Origin: Micractinium sp. NFX-FRZ
Taxonomy: Eukaryota > Chlorophyta > Trebouxiophyceae > Chlorellales > Chlorellaceae
Direction of reading: 5' to 3'
Assembly (NCBI GenBank): GCA_029339195.1
Contig: JAPTJF010000035.1
Coordinates: forward strand, 62,001-126,000
Length of the DNA stretch: 64,000 nt
In this document: positions 42,501 to 51,889 of the stretch, piece after piece
Numbering within the stretch: position 1 is the stretch's first letter
Layout of the letters: each line of letters starts with the position of its first letter
The notes under the pieces: model-generated
Told to the model about the DNA's origin: nothing
Seen by the model: only the letters and a program-made list of their open reading frames with translations
Databases searched by the model: none
Position numbers and translations under genes: made by a program

Positions 42501-45500
42501 CCACAGGTGAGGCGCACTGTTTGTTTTAGGATGAAGCGGTGGTGAAACAAGTAGAACACAGCTTTTGCACGGGGAAGACCCTTAGCTGCTGCCTGACCCC
42601 GCGGGTGGCTGGGTGAGGTGGACAGGAGCGGGCCCGGGAGTTGGGTGGAAAGGTGGTGGTGGGGTGTGATGTGCTGGGAAGGAGGTGGTGCTTGTTAGTG
42701 AGGCATGCGGGGGGAAGTCTGATGGTGGGTGACGCGGTGCAGGGTTGGGTGCGACCTGCACCCGCTACATTGGGGCGGACAGCGCCTGCCTGCCGCCCTT
42801 CTCCACTTGCCTGCCTCCAGCTGACTCGGAACCTGCAGGGCGGTTCCTAGCTCCACCTGCCTGCCGGCTCTTCCAGGAGGCCTCCTGCTGCTGCTGCTGC
42901 TGTCTTCACCATAAGAACGCACGTGCCTGCCTGCCTCCCAACAGGGCTGGGCGGAGAAGCTGTTCCGGCGGCTGCAGGGCGGGCGGGAGCGGTTTGAGGC
43001 GCGCATCGCGCTGGTCAACGTCATTTCGCGCACCGTGGGCACGCACAAGCTGCTGCTGCTCAACTTCTACCCCTTCCTGCAGGTAGGTGCGGGGTGCGGG
43101 GTGTGGGGGTGGGGGTTTGTGAGGAGGCGGCTGCCTGGTGGGCTGGCCAGCGCTGGTGCTTGCGAGTTGCGGGTCTGTTGGTGATGGTGACATGAGCGGC
43201 TGCCCGGTTGCCTGGGCTGCGTGTGTGGTCCTGATGTCGTGTTACCGCGGCCAGCACTCTCACCCATGCCTAATTGGCCGGACGCCCTTCTGTTGCTGCT
43301 GTCGCCGCTGCGGTACCGCAGAAGTACACGAACCCTAGCCTAAAACCCTACACCCTAAACCCTAAAACTCATGAACTGCAGAAGTACATGAACCCTAGCC
43401 AGCGCGACGTGACCGTCATCCTGGCGGCGCTGGTGCAGGTGTGCACGCATTGATTGATGTGCAAAACAGAAGGCGGAGTGAGAATGGAGAGGGGGGCATG
43501 CAGTGCCGGGACGGCTTCGGTGCAGGGTGTGTGCCTGTGCCTGTGGCTGTGCACGCACACGACTCCCTCTCTCTGCAGGGGGCTGCGGCAGCTCGGGTGC
43601 AGGTGTGACGGGGCGGGCCGGACCCTGTGCCACCCGGCCGGGCCACCGCTCCGCTTGCGCATGCCTCACTCCGCCACTCCTTTCTTTCTCTTCCTCTCCG
43701 CCAGGCCTGCCACGAGGTGGTCCCTCCTGACACGCTGGCCCCCGTGCTGCGCCAGCTGGTCGACCAGTTCGTGCACGACAGGTGAGCTCGGCAGGCGCAG
43801 GCGACTGATGGGGAATGCATCAGTTGGAGGCACTGGTCGGGAGATGGAGGCAGCTGGTGGCAGGACTGATGGCGGGGGCTGGCAGGGTGCAGGGCGCAGC
43901 GCTGCCTGGAGGCGGTGTGTTGTGGGCTGAGGCCGCTCGCCCGGCCACCCGCCGCCGGCCGCCCACCATACCAGATAGCTTCATGTTTTCGAAATTGTCC
44001 ACCCCGAGCCAAATTGCTTTGACGCCCAGCTCCTCCTCTCCTGTTAGCGTGTGACGGCTTCTTGCTACCGGCCACCTGTTTCTACGACTGCCTCTTGTGC
44101 TCGTGCATTTTCGGGGCGCAGCCCCACGCCGGTTGCCCTTCTTGGGCCGCTTGCCTTTGTGTGCTGCAGTTTGCATTGGCTTCAAAATCCACGGCGTGAA
44201 CCCGTGGCTGCAGGGCGCGGCCCGAGGTGATGACGATTGGCCTGCGGTGTGTGCGCGAGATTTGCACGCGCTGCCCGCTGGTCATGTCGCAAGAGCTGCT
44301 GCTGGTGAGAGGGGGGTGGGGTGCGGGCTCTGTGAGGGGAGCTCTGTGTATGTGTTTGGGGGGCGGGGCTTGTGTTTTGAGGCCATGTGGCAAGTGTGCT
44401 GGTCGGTGCCGCCAAGGCTGCTGCTGGTGGGGGGGGCGACTGGGAGGGCTCTGCCGGGGGGGCGCAGCACCTGGTGTGCCCGTCTTGTGAGGGCATGAGG
44501 AGGTCTGCTGAGGGGCGATGCCGCCAGGGCTGCTGCTGGGGGGAGGGAGGGAGGGGGGGCTGGAAGGGTGGCTGCCAGGGGACCGGGAGGCCTCAGCCGC
44601 CTGTGCGGCTGCGTGCACGTTCCCCTCCCCAGCTTCCCCTGTGTCTTCCTGCTTTTGCCAGTCCCAGGACCTCCCTGCCTGCTCGACGTGCGCTTGAATC
44701 AGAATGTCCATCTCTGTCCCCACGTGCTTCCTACTTCTTGCCCCTCCTGTGTCAGGACCTGACCGCCTACAAGAAGTACCGGGACAAGGCTGTGTCCTCG
44801 GCGGCACGCGGCCTCATCAGCCTGTTCAGGTGGGCAGCGGGGCTTGGGGGCTGCAAGTGGCCGGGGTGCTGGTATGGCATTGTTGCCTGGGGGGGTCGCA
44901 GCTGGGCAGGCGCAATCCTGCCCGCACTGCCTTTGGCTTGTGCCGCGCTGCGCTGTGCTGACGCCCCTGGTGTGCTGCCACGTGCTACGCTGCGGTGTGC
45001 CAACGCCTCTGGTTTGCTGTCCTGCCCTGTGCTGCGCTGTGCCAACGCCTCTGGTTTGCTGCCCTGCCCTGTGCTGCGCTGTGCTGACGCCCCTGGTGTG
45101 CTGCGCTGCCTGCTGCGCTGCCTGCTGTGGTGTGCAGGGAGCTGGCGCCGGGCATGCTGGAGAAGCGGGACCGGGGGCGGGGGGCGGAGCTGGGCTCTGT
45201 CCCGCAGCAGTACGGTGCCTCCAAGGTGGGCACGGACGGATGGGTGGATGGGTGATGCCACCGGGGTGGGGCAGCGGGCTGTGGGTGAGGGCTGTCGTGC
45301 AATGCAGGCGCTCCTTTGGGAATGTGCCGTGCTTGCTGCTGCCTCTACCGCAGGGCTGACTGTGGGCCTGGTGCTTGCCAGGAGCAGCTGCTTGGTGGAC
45401 GCGCCCCGTTGTGTGCCTCCACCTCCTACCCCACCCTCAGCCCCGCACCCCCCATGCCCCTTGGTCTTCTGGCTTTCCACACTTCCTGTCTGGTGCCAAG

Positions 45501-48307
45501 TGCCCGCTGCTGACTCTACCCTCCCATGCTCCCCACCCCGCCGTGTGCCACCCCGCCTTTTGTGTGTGCAGACCGTGACACGCGTGGAGGGGGTGGAGCT
45601 TCTGGAGCAGGCCCTGCGGGAGGGGCGGTTTGACAGCGACGGGGAGCTGATCAGCGAAAGCGAGGGAGAGGACATGAGCGGCAGCGATGAAGAGGATGAG
45701 GAGGCAGGCAGCGGCAGCGAGGGCGAGGAGGAGGGCGAGGAGGCGGTGGCGGGCGGGCTGAGCGACGACGGCGAGGGAGCGGAGGAGGAGGGGGAGGAGG
45801 ATGGCGGCAGCGGCAGCGAGGGGTGGAGCTCGGAAGAGGAGGAAGAGGATGATGGGGAGGGCGGCAGCGGCAGCGAGGGCGAGGAGCTTGGGTCTGGGGA
45901 GGAGGACGGCGGCAGCGGCAGCGGCAGCGATGATGATGATGATGAGGGCAGCGGCGACGAGCTGGAGCGGCGGAGAAAGCTGCCGCCCGGCAAGCGCGCG
46001 GCAGCGGCAGCGGCAGCAGCGGCAGCCAAGCAGGCGAAGCTGCCCAAGGCGCCGCAGGAGGGGAGCATTGCGCAGCTGAAGAAGAAGCTGACTGCCGCCA
46101 AGGGCGCCGCCGGCGGCGAGCAGCCGGCGGCGGGGCAGCAGCAGGGCGGGGAGGAGGGTGTGCCTCTGGAGTGGGGCCGCATCCTGACTTCAGACGATTT
46201 TGAGAAGATCAGGCAGCTGAAGCACCGCCAGCTGGTGGACAACGCAATGCAGGTGGGGCTGGTCTGGGCTTGTTGGGCTGGGATCGGGCAGGGTGGGGCC
46301 CGGTGTGGCGGTGGCGAGGCAGCAGGTGGAGGCGGGGTCTGGGGGCTGGTGGGCACTGCGGGCGATGCAGGCGGGGGGCTGGGCTGGGGTGGGGTGGAAT
46401 GGGTGGTACCCTGGGAGCCAGGAGAGGCAGGGCGGCATGGCGGGTTGGCAGGGTTTGTGGGTCCCAAGCGGGCGGGGGGTTGACGATGCCTGCTGGCTTG
46501 GGGAGTGAGCTCCCTCCCTGTGTCCGGCCTGCTTGCATGCATGCACGTGCAGCAGGCCGCCTGCCCGTCCGCCCGTCCGGCCCACGCCTTTCCAACCACC
46601 CTCCCGCCCGCCCGCTCTCCCAATCTGTCCGCCCGCAGAAGCACGGCATGAAGAGCGCCAGCAAGAAGCAGCGTGCGCGTGCGGCTGCCGAGGAGGAGGC
46701 GGAGCAGACAATGGCGCTGCAGGACAAGCTAGCGGGGGCGAATGAGCAGGTGTGTGGGTGTGCGGAAGGTGGCGGGGGCGAATGAGCAGGTGGGTCTGTG
46801 GGTGTGTGGGTGGCATGACAGCCCTGGTGGTGGCAAAGCGATGCAGTTCTGGGGTTCTGGTCTTGAGTTCGGGGATGGCATACGCCCCTGCTCGCCCCCG
46901 GCAGCACCGCATCGACCGGTGGATGCGGCCCTGCTGCCCTCCCCACGTGCGCCGCCCCTCCTGCCCCCTCACCACACATCCCCTGTGCCCCACCGACCGC
47001 CTCTCCCAGGAGCCTCTGCTAGAGCACCCTCATTGACAGCCCACTGCCCCCCGCCCCGCCTCCCCCTGCCTGCCTGCCTGCCTGCCTGCCTTCCTGCCTG
47101 CAGCGCCTCAACCCCGAGGACCTGCGTGGGCGGCACAAGTACCGGAAGGACAAGGAGGAGCGCATGAAGAGCGTGCTGGAGGGTGGGTGGGTGGGTGGGT
47201 GCCTCCCTGGGTGTCGCGTAAACCGATTGATTGAAAGAGCATGGGCTTCTTTATGTGGGGGAGGCGGCCAAGTGCGGGGGAAGGCAAGGAGGAGGGCAGC
47301 CAGAGGGTGGTGGCGGGTGGGACGGGCGGGTGGGCAAGGCTAGGTTGCTCGGAGGGCCACAACTTGGGCGGGTGGCATCGTGGAGGGGAGGGGGTGATTT
47401 GGCAGCATGAGTGGGAGCTCCCTCCGCTCACTCCGCCTACGCTGCCAAACTGCAGCGAGTCGCGCAAAGTGGAAGCACGCACCCACTGGCACACACACCG
47501 TCTGACGCATCTCCCTCTGCCCCGGCCTGCCTCGTCCGCTGTTCCTTGAATGCAGGTCGGGAGGGGCGGGAGTTTGGTGCCAAGTCCAAGCTGAAGCAGA
47601 AGAAGACTGGCGGGCTGAGCAACAGGGAGAAGGACAAGCGCAAGCGGCTGCCCTTTGCGGCGCGCTCCGGTCAGGTGGGTGCGCTGGTGCTACGTGCTTC
47701 GCTGTGATGGCATTGAGGGCGGGGGGTTGAGGAGGAGGGCCAGCGCATGCGGCTGCCCTTTGGGTGGGTGAGTGCGGCTGCCTGTGCCGCTTGCCACGAC
47801 CGGTCGCTGTGGTTGCGCTGTGGGGGTGGTGGGCTGGGTGATTCACAGCTGCACTTGTGGAAGGCCACTGTGCGCGGCAGCGGCCTGCTGAGGTGCTGGG
47901 GCTGGGCTGGGGTGGCAGAGGGTGCGGCACAGGGGCAGGGGAGCGAGCGTGTGGCTTGGCGGCTGTGACACCCTGCCATGCCGTGCCGCCCGCCCTGCAG
48001 GTCAAGAAGCGGCTGTCGAAGAACAAGTCGAAGAGCGCAAAGAACTACAAAGGCGAGCTGCCAAACGGGCACAGCGGGTGGCAGCTTGGGCCCGGCGGGG
48101 TGGCGTGCCCGCTGCTCTGCGTGCCCATGCCTCCACGCACGTAGGTTTAGATTCCCTGCATAGCTGCAAGCTCTTCTTGGGCTGCCGTAAGCTCATGTTT
48201 TCTGGCAATGTGCAGGAACTACCGCATGGCGGCCGCGTGACGCCAACCTTGACGCCGACACTTCCTCTCCCCCACTCCTTCCTTATGCAGGTCACGTGAA
48301 GAACTAG
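39511..48307 (+). CDS. SDA1: SDA1 homologue, 60S ribosome biogenesis protein, 831 aa
   Basis: 21 exons in frame: 39511-39546, 39783-39926, 40099-40197, 40489-40581, 40833-40945, 41351-41462, 41600-41696, 41994-42127, 42423-42506, 42945-43082, 43382-43438, 43705-43781, 44214-44304, 44756-44829, 45138-45225, 45572-46252, 46639-46749, 47104-47182, 47556-47674, 48001-48052, 48291-48307. SDA1 is a nucleolar protein needed for maturation and export of the 60S subunit. Blocks: IKRDPLGYGDEFQMQWRHY, LALFLLKPDQEGSEFGDLV, HVTSDIKNSNKKGRNERLN, MWRRHVWRDARTVNVIAEA, RRLQGGRERFEARIALVN, LNFYPFLQKYMNPSQRDV, ACHEVVPPDTLAPVLRQL. Exon 16 holds a long Ser/Glu/Asp/Gly acidic stretch (residues ~495-620) as in yeast Sda1. 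The C-terminus is Lys/Arg-rich (GRHKYRKDKEERMKSVLEG, LSNREKDKRKRLPF) and ends KNYKGHVKN if the last intron uses a GC donor at 48053. An alternative end uses an acceptor near 48215. Confidence 0.9.
40181..40287 (+). repeat. Exon 3 donor-edge duplicate in SDA1 intron 3
   Basis: AGCCGGCACTGAGACAGGTG at the exon 3/intron 3 junction is repeated as AGCCGGCGGTGGGACAGGTG at 40267-40286, 86 nt downstream, still with a CAGGTG donor-like core. Confidence 0.7.
42099..42231 (+). repeat. Exon 8 donor-edge duplicate in SDA1 intron 8
   Basis: The end of exon 8 (AGCAGAAGAAGCTGAAGCGC at about 42102-42121, then GTGCAGGTGG) reappears at about 42200-42228 as AGCAGACGAAGCTGAAGCGC, then ATGCACAGG. Confidence 0.75.
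43316..43400 (+). repeat. Interstitial telomeric repeat inside a 60-bp duplication of the SDA1 exon 11 acceptor
   Basis: CCGCAGAAGTACACGAACCC at 43316-43335 is followed by a CCCTAAA-type run (CTAAAACCCTACACCCTAAA, CCCTAAAAC; 43340-43368), and then CTGCAGAAGTACATGAACCC at the true exon 11 start, exactly 60 nt later. The exon sequence itself contains AACCCTAGCC, a partial telomeric unit. Confidence 0.95.
44293..44570 (+). repeat. Copies of the SDA1 exon 13 edge in intron 13
   Basis: The exon 13 end GAGCTGCTGCTGGTGAGAGG is echoed by AAGGCTGCTGCTGGTGGGGG (from about 44414) and AGGGCTGCTGCTGGGGGGAG (from about 44526). The latter two also share the preceding GCCGCCA and form a unit of about 113 nt. 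Confidence 0.45.
44956..45122 (+). repeat. 42-nt tandem repeat, four units, SDA1 intron 14
   Basis: Units start at 44956, 44998, 45040 and 45082, each like TGCCAACGCCTCTGGTTTGC or TGCTGACGCCCCTGGTGTGC followed by TGC-rich sequence. The array fills the second half of the intron up to the acceptor at 45137. Confidence 0.85.
46730..46800 (+). repeat. 40-nt duplication of the SDA1 exon 17 donor edge
   Basis: GCGGGGGCGAATGAGCAGGT at the exon 17 end (46732-46751) is repeated at 46772-46791, and TGTGGGTGTG follows both. Confidence 0.85.
47640..47775 (+). repeat. Exon 19 donor-edge duplicate in SDA1 intron 19
   Basis: GCAAGCGGCTGCCCTTTGCG ... GTGGGTGCG at the exon 19 end is echoed at 47743-47775 by GCATGCGGCTGCCCTTTGGG, TGGGTGAGTGCG, with about 15 nt lost. 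Confidence 0.55.
48053..48290 (+). other. Probable GC-AG intron (SDA1 intron 20)
   Basis: AAC TAC AAA G at 48043-48052 joined to GT CAC GTG AAG AAC TAG at 48291-48307 gives a basic SDA1-like end. The donor would be GCGAGC. No GT in phase nearby gives a comparable end. Confidence 0.55.
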
Positions 48308-49280
48308 GCACCCACCTGCCCAGGTGTGGGCTATTGGCCGCCATGCGCCCGTCCCAGTGGCTCGCCTGGCCGGCTGGCTGGCTGGAGCCTGGGCACGCTG
48401 GTGGCAGCGGGCAAGCATATGCCCCCCGCGCGTCTTGCAAGTTATTCCTGCAAGCCATTGCTAGGCTGCTCGTTTTGTTTGGCTTAGCACAACAGATTGT
48501 AAGCAGACAGGTGGCAGAGGTAGAGCACAATGGGGCATCCAATCAGCAGGCACACAGCAGCGGCGCATGTCATGCGGAGTGGACTGAGCCCTGGCATGGA
48601 GCAGCAGTTGCAGCTGGGGCATGGAGGCTCATGGGCTTCTATATTTGTTTTACATTGCTCTACATTGTTAGACAATGGGCTGGGCTGCTGTATAAGCCCT
48701 GAAATGCATAGTTTTAAACCAGGATTATGCACTCTAGAGTACTCCTCGCTTGCCGCCCTCTTGCACTCCCTGTGTACCTGGCATCGCTGTCACAGTGCTT
48801 CCTTTTGCAAAAGCTGAGTTATCTTGTGCAAGGCGCACGTGCCAGACTCTTCGTGTGAAACCAGCATGCAAGTTTTGTTTAAACCAGCTATTCATGCTCT
48901 TCATTACTGAGTGGTAACCTAAGCGGAGCCCAAACCGCAGCACCCCCCGCCCCGGAGCCCCTGCTCGCCGGCGCCTCTGGTTGCAGCCACCCTGTGTCCG
49001 TACCTGTACCTATGGTCTGTGTTTGCTAAGCCGCTGGCTGACTTGGCACGTCACCAACACAGCTTCCAGGGACGTGCGGGGGTGGAAGGTGTTCTGCAGA
49101 AGTTGTGGGTTCAGCGTGGGTGCAGGCGGCAACACACAGGCGGCGGCAGGCACAGCAGACGAAGCAGCCGCTTGAATGCGAAGCGAGCATTTGTGCGTTA
49201 GGTCGTCACGTTTCCTTATCGATCAGCTCACGGACACCACTCCGTCAGCGGGCGGCTGGCCAGGAGGTCGTCCAACTCTC
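48308..49280. other. Intergenic, SDA1 3' flank and DUF1499 promoter side
   Basis: Nearly 1 kb between two plus-strand genes. TGTAA at 48498-48502 is a likely SDA1 poly(A) signal. The middle (48620-48900) is lower in GC. No gene or RNA recognised. Confidence 0.4.
48498..48502 (+). terminator. TGTAA poly(A) signal candidate, SDA1
   Basis: First TGTAA past the SDA1 stop, 191 nt downstream. Confidence 0.45.
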
Positions 49281-51889
49281 ATGGGTTGGCTTTTTGGCAG
49301 GGCCGGCTCTCACAAGCGCAAGAACAGTACCGGCTTGCTGTCCGTCACTGATCTCAGGATGGAGGAGCAGCGCAGCGGCGCGCTGGAGGCGCCCCGAGCG
49401 GGACACCAGCTGCACCCCAGACTCTGGCTCGCCCTTGGCATCTTTTATATTGGATTAGGTGCGGGAAGCGCGAAAAGTTGGACCGCTGAGCGAGCTGTGC
49501 GGCGAGCGCCAGGGGAGTGGCGGCAGGGCGGTCGGGCTGGCGCCCGCCGGTCGCGGCCAAGAGCTCCACATTTCCTGCTCCCCGCCCGCACCTGGCCTGC
49601 CTGCCTGCAGGCATCGTTGAGCTGTGCCTGGCGGCACTGTGGCGGTTCTGGCTGGGCGTGGCGCTTGGCTTTGGCATTGCCAAAATGGGCACGAGCTTGT
49701 GCGGCATGACGCTGGCGGCGCGCCCGCCGCCGCCCCCGGCGCGCGGCTGCTTTGGCTGGCTCAAGAACTTGGGCAGGCGGGGGCTCATGTGGGGGGCCTC
49801 CAAGGTGCAGGTGCGCGGGCTGCAGCAGCTGGGGCGGGGACGGGGGCGCAGCCTGGCAGGGGCTGCGCTTGTAGCTCGCACTTCACGCACGGTGTGTGTC
49901 GGCTCCAGCCCTCGGCCCTGCCATCATGTCGCACGCACCTCCACCACACAATGCCGCTGTCGGCCCACTCTCCCGACCCCTACTCTCGCACCACCTCTGC
50001 GCTCTCCAAAACCCCCTTGTCCACACGCCCACACCCGAGATCTCAGCCTTTCCTTTGCTTCTCAGCCAGGCCTTTCCTTTGCTTCTGCTTCCCGCTGGCT
50101 GATCAACGCCCCTGCTTGCCCCCTCCCCCGCTCGTGCCCTGCCTCCGTCCTCACCTGTATGCCCTGTCCCTCTGCCTTTGTCTGGCATATCCACGCCCCT
50201 GCTTCCACCCCTAACCTCACGCCGCCGCCCTGCCTCGTCGTGCCGCCCGCCTGCCTGCCTGCAGGCCCTCTTCTTCTTCTTCCGCTGGCTCATCTACGCC
50301 TATGGCGCCGTCGTCTTCCTCATGCTCCTCATCCACGTGGCCTCGCCAGACTACCGCTGGGCCGGATTCCCCAACGAGTGCCCAGCAGACAAGCGCTTTG
50401 GGTGCAGGTGCGCGGGGGGGCCAGGGCAGGGAGGGGCAGTGCTGGCTGGCGAGCGCCCGCAGACACACGAGGCCTTTGGCTGCAGGTGCGCTGGCTGGGG
50501 GCATGGGCTGGCGGGCAGCGCACCGTTGATTTGGGAGGAGGCAGTGCTGGGGGGAGGGCAGCATCCGAACAAGCAGCGGCAGAGGCTCAGGGAAGGGCAG
50601 CATAGGCGGGTGACGAGCACAGTGAGCTGTATAATATAATGAGCTGATATTCGATCCTGTCCTGCTTGTTTGGCCACCCACCCACCCCCGCCTTCTGGCC
50701 CGCCTCCACACCCCCGCCGCAGCCGCATTGCTGAGAGCAACCCGCACAACGCGCGCCACCTGCTGCCGCTGCACCTGAACGCTGCACTGGACGACGTGCA
50801 GGCGCAGGTGGGGCCGCGCTGCCCTGCGCTGTGCTGTGCTGTGCCGCACCGCGCTGCGCCTCAATGCGCTGCGCTGTGCTCTGCCGCACTGCGTTGTGCT
50901 GCGCTGTGCTGTGCTGTGGCCTGCCTGGCCTGGGTCGCCCGGCTCGGCTGAGCACTCGCTGCGCCGGCCATACGAAAGGCCTTGGGGATGCTCTGTGCTG
51001 TGCTGTGCTGGGCTGGGCTGGGCTGGGCCGTGCTGATGACGCCGCCATTGCAACAGGTCCCCCCACCTGTGCTGCCTGCGCCGCCCGCCACCGGCCCACC
51101 GACCCTGGCCGCCACTCCAAGCCCTCACCCCTGCCTCCACCGGCCCCATCCCCTCGCACCCAAACCCTCCCCCCTTCCACAGGTGGAGCGCTGGGTGCAG
51201 GCGCAGCCGCAGACGCACATGCTGGGGGACACGCGGCGCGCCTTTGTGCACGCGCGGGTGCTCACCCTGTTTTGGGGTTTTGCAGACGACATGATGGTCA
51301 GCCTGAGGTGAATGAGCGGGTGGCTGCCGTGGCGTGGGCTTCCTGCTGATGGGGTGGGGTGGGGTGCGGTGGGTTATGAGGAGTGTGATCCCTGCTCAAA
51401 GGAGTGTCTGAGGATGATGGCATGGGTGCAGTGGGACGCTCTGGCCTGGGGGGTGGTCAGCCTCATGCTCCCAAGCTGGCATGCAGGGCGCACATGGGGG
51501 GCCCCGCCGCCACCGTCCCCTCCTGCTCTTGGCCTCCTTGCGCACCCCGGCACCCTCACCGTTGTGCCCTTCCCCTGCTCACCTCCTGCTGCTCGACCCC
51601 GCCCCCTCCCCCCTGCGCAGGTGCAACGAGCAGCAACACCCTTGCCACTGTGCTCCCATGCTCACCTCCTGCTGCTCCGCCCTGCCCTCTCCCCGGCAGG
51701 TGCAACGAGGAGCAGCAGACGGTGATCGAGGTGCAGGGGCAGCTGCGGGTGGGGAAGAGCGACTTTGGCGTGAATGGGCGGCGGAACGAGCGCTTCCTGG
51801 TTGAACTCAGCCAGGCGGCGCAGGCGGGGGACATACCCAGCGGGGTGTGCACGGATGATGCAACGGGGGTGGCGAATGCGACGGGCTGA
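49281..51889 (+). CDS. Membrane protein with DUF1499 domain, 306 aa
   Basis: Six exons (49281-49458, 49611-49810, 50265-50407, 50723-50807, 51183-51307, 51700-51889) give 306 residues. The N-terminal half is membrane-embedded: hydrophobic spans around LWLALGIFYIGLGIVE, FWLGVALGFGIAKMG and FFFFRWLIYAYGAVVFLML. The C-terminal half carries the DUF1499 pattern, ending TVIEVQGQLRVGKSDFGVN and RRNERFLVEL, the conserved SDFGVN-RR core of the family. DUF1499 proteins occur in bacteria, plastid-bearing eukaryotes and diatoms; no enzymatic role is established. No clear transit peptide is seen before the first span, so the membrane is unknown. The start at 49281 (MGWLFGRAGSHKRK) is the closest ATG; an upstream ATG at 49176 is in frame. 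Exons 3 and 6 have duplicated edges in neighbouring introns, including a decoy acceptor at 51620. Confidence 0.8.
50391..50495 (+). repeat. Exon 3 donor-edge duplicate in the DUF1499 gene
   Basis: CTTTGGGTGCAGGTGCGCGG at the exon 3 junction is repeated as CTTTGGCTGCAGGTGCGCTG at about 50474-50493. A downstream GGCAGTGCTGG is also shared, giving a tandem unit of about 80 nt. Confidence 0.75.
51578..51720 (+). repeat. Duplicated acceptor and exon 6 start in the DUF1499 gene
   Basis: CTCACCTCCTGCTGCTC...GCGCAG/GTGCAACGAGCAGCAAC (acceptor at 51620) precedes by 79 nt the true CTCACCTCCTGCTGCTC...GGCAG/GTGCAACGAGGAGCAGC (acceptor at 51699). Confidence 0.85.

Noticed and set aside
43337..43370. Chromosome end at the CCCTAAA repeats
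   Set aside because: Only a few degenerate units, inside an intron with SDA1 coding exons continuing on both sides.
44767..46644. 625-codon minus-strand Ser/Pro-rich frame
   Set aside because: Antisense of the acidic Ser/Glu repeats of SDA1 exon 16 and of its introns; composition explains it.
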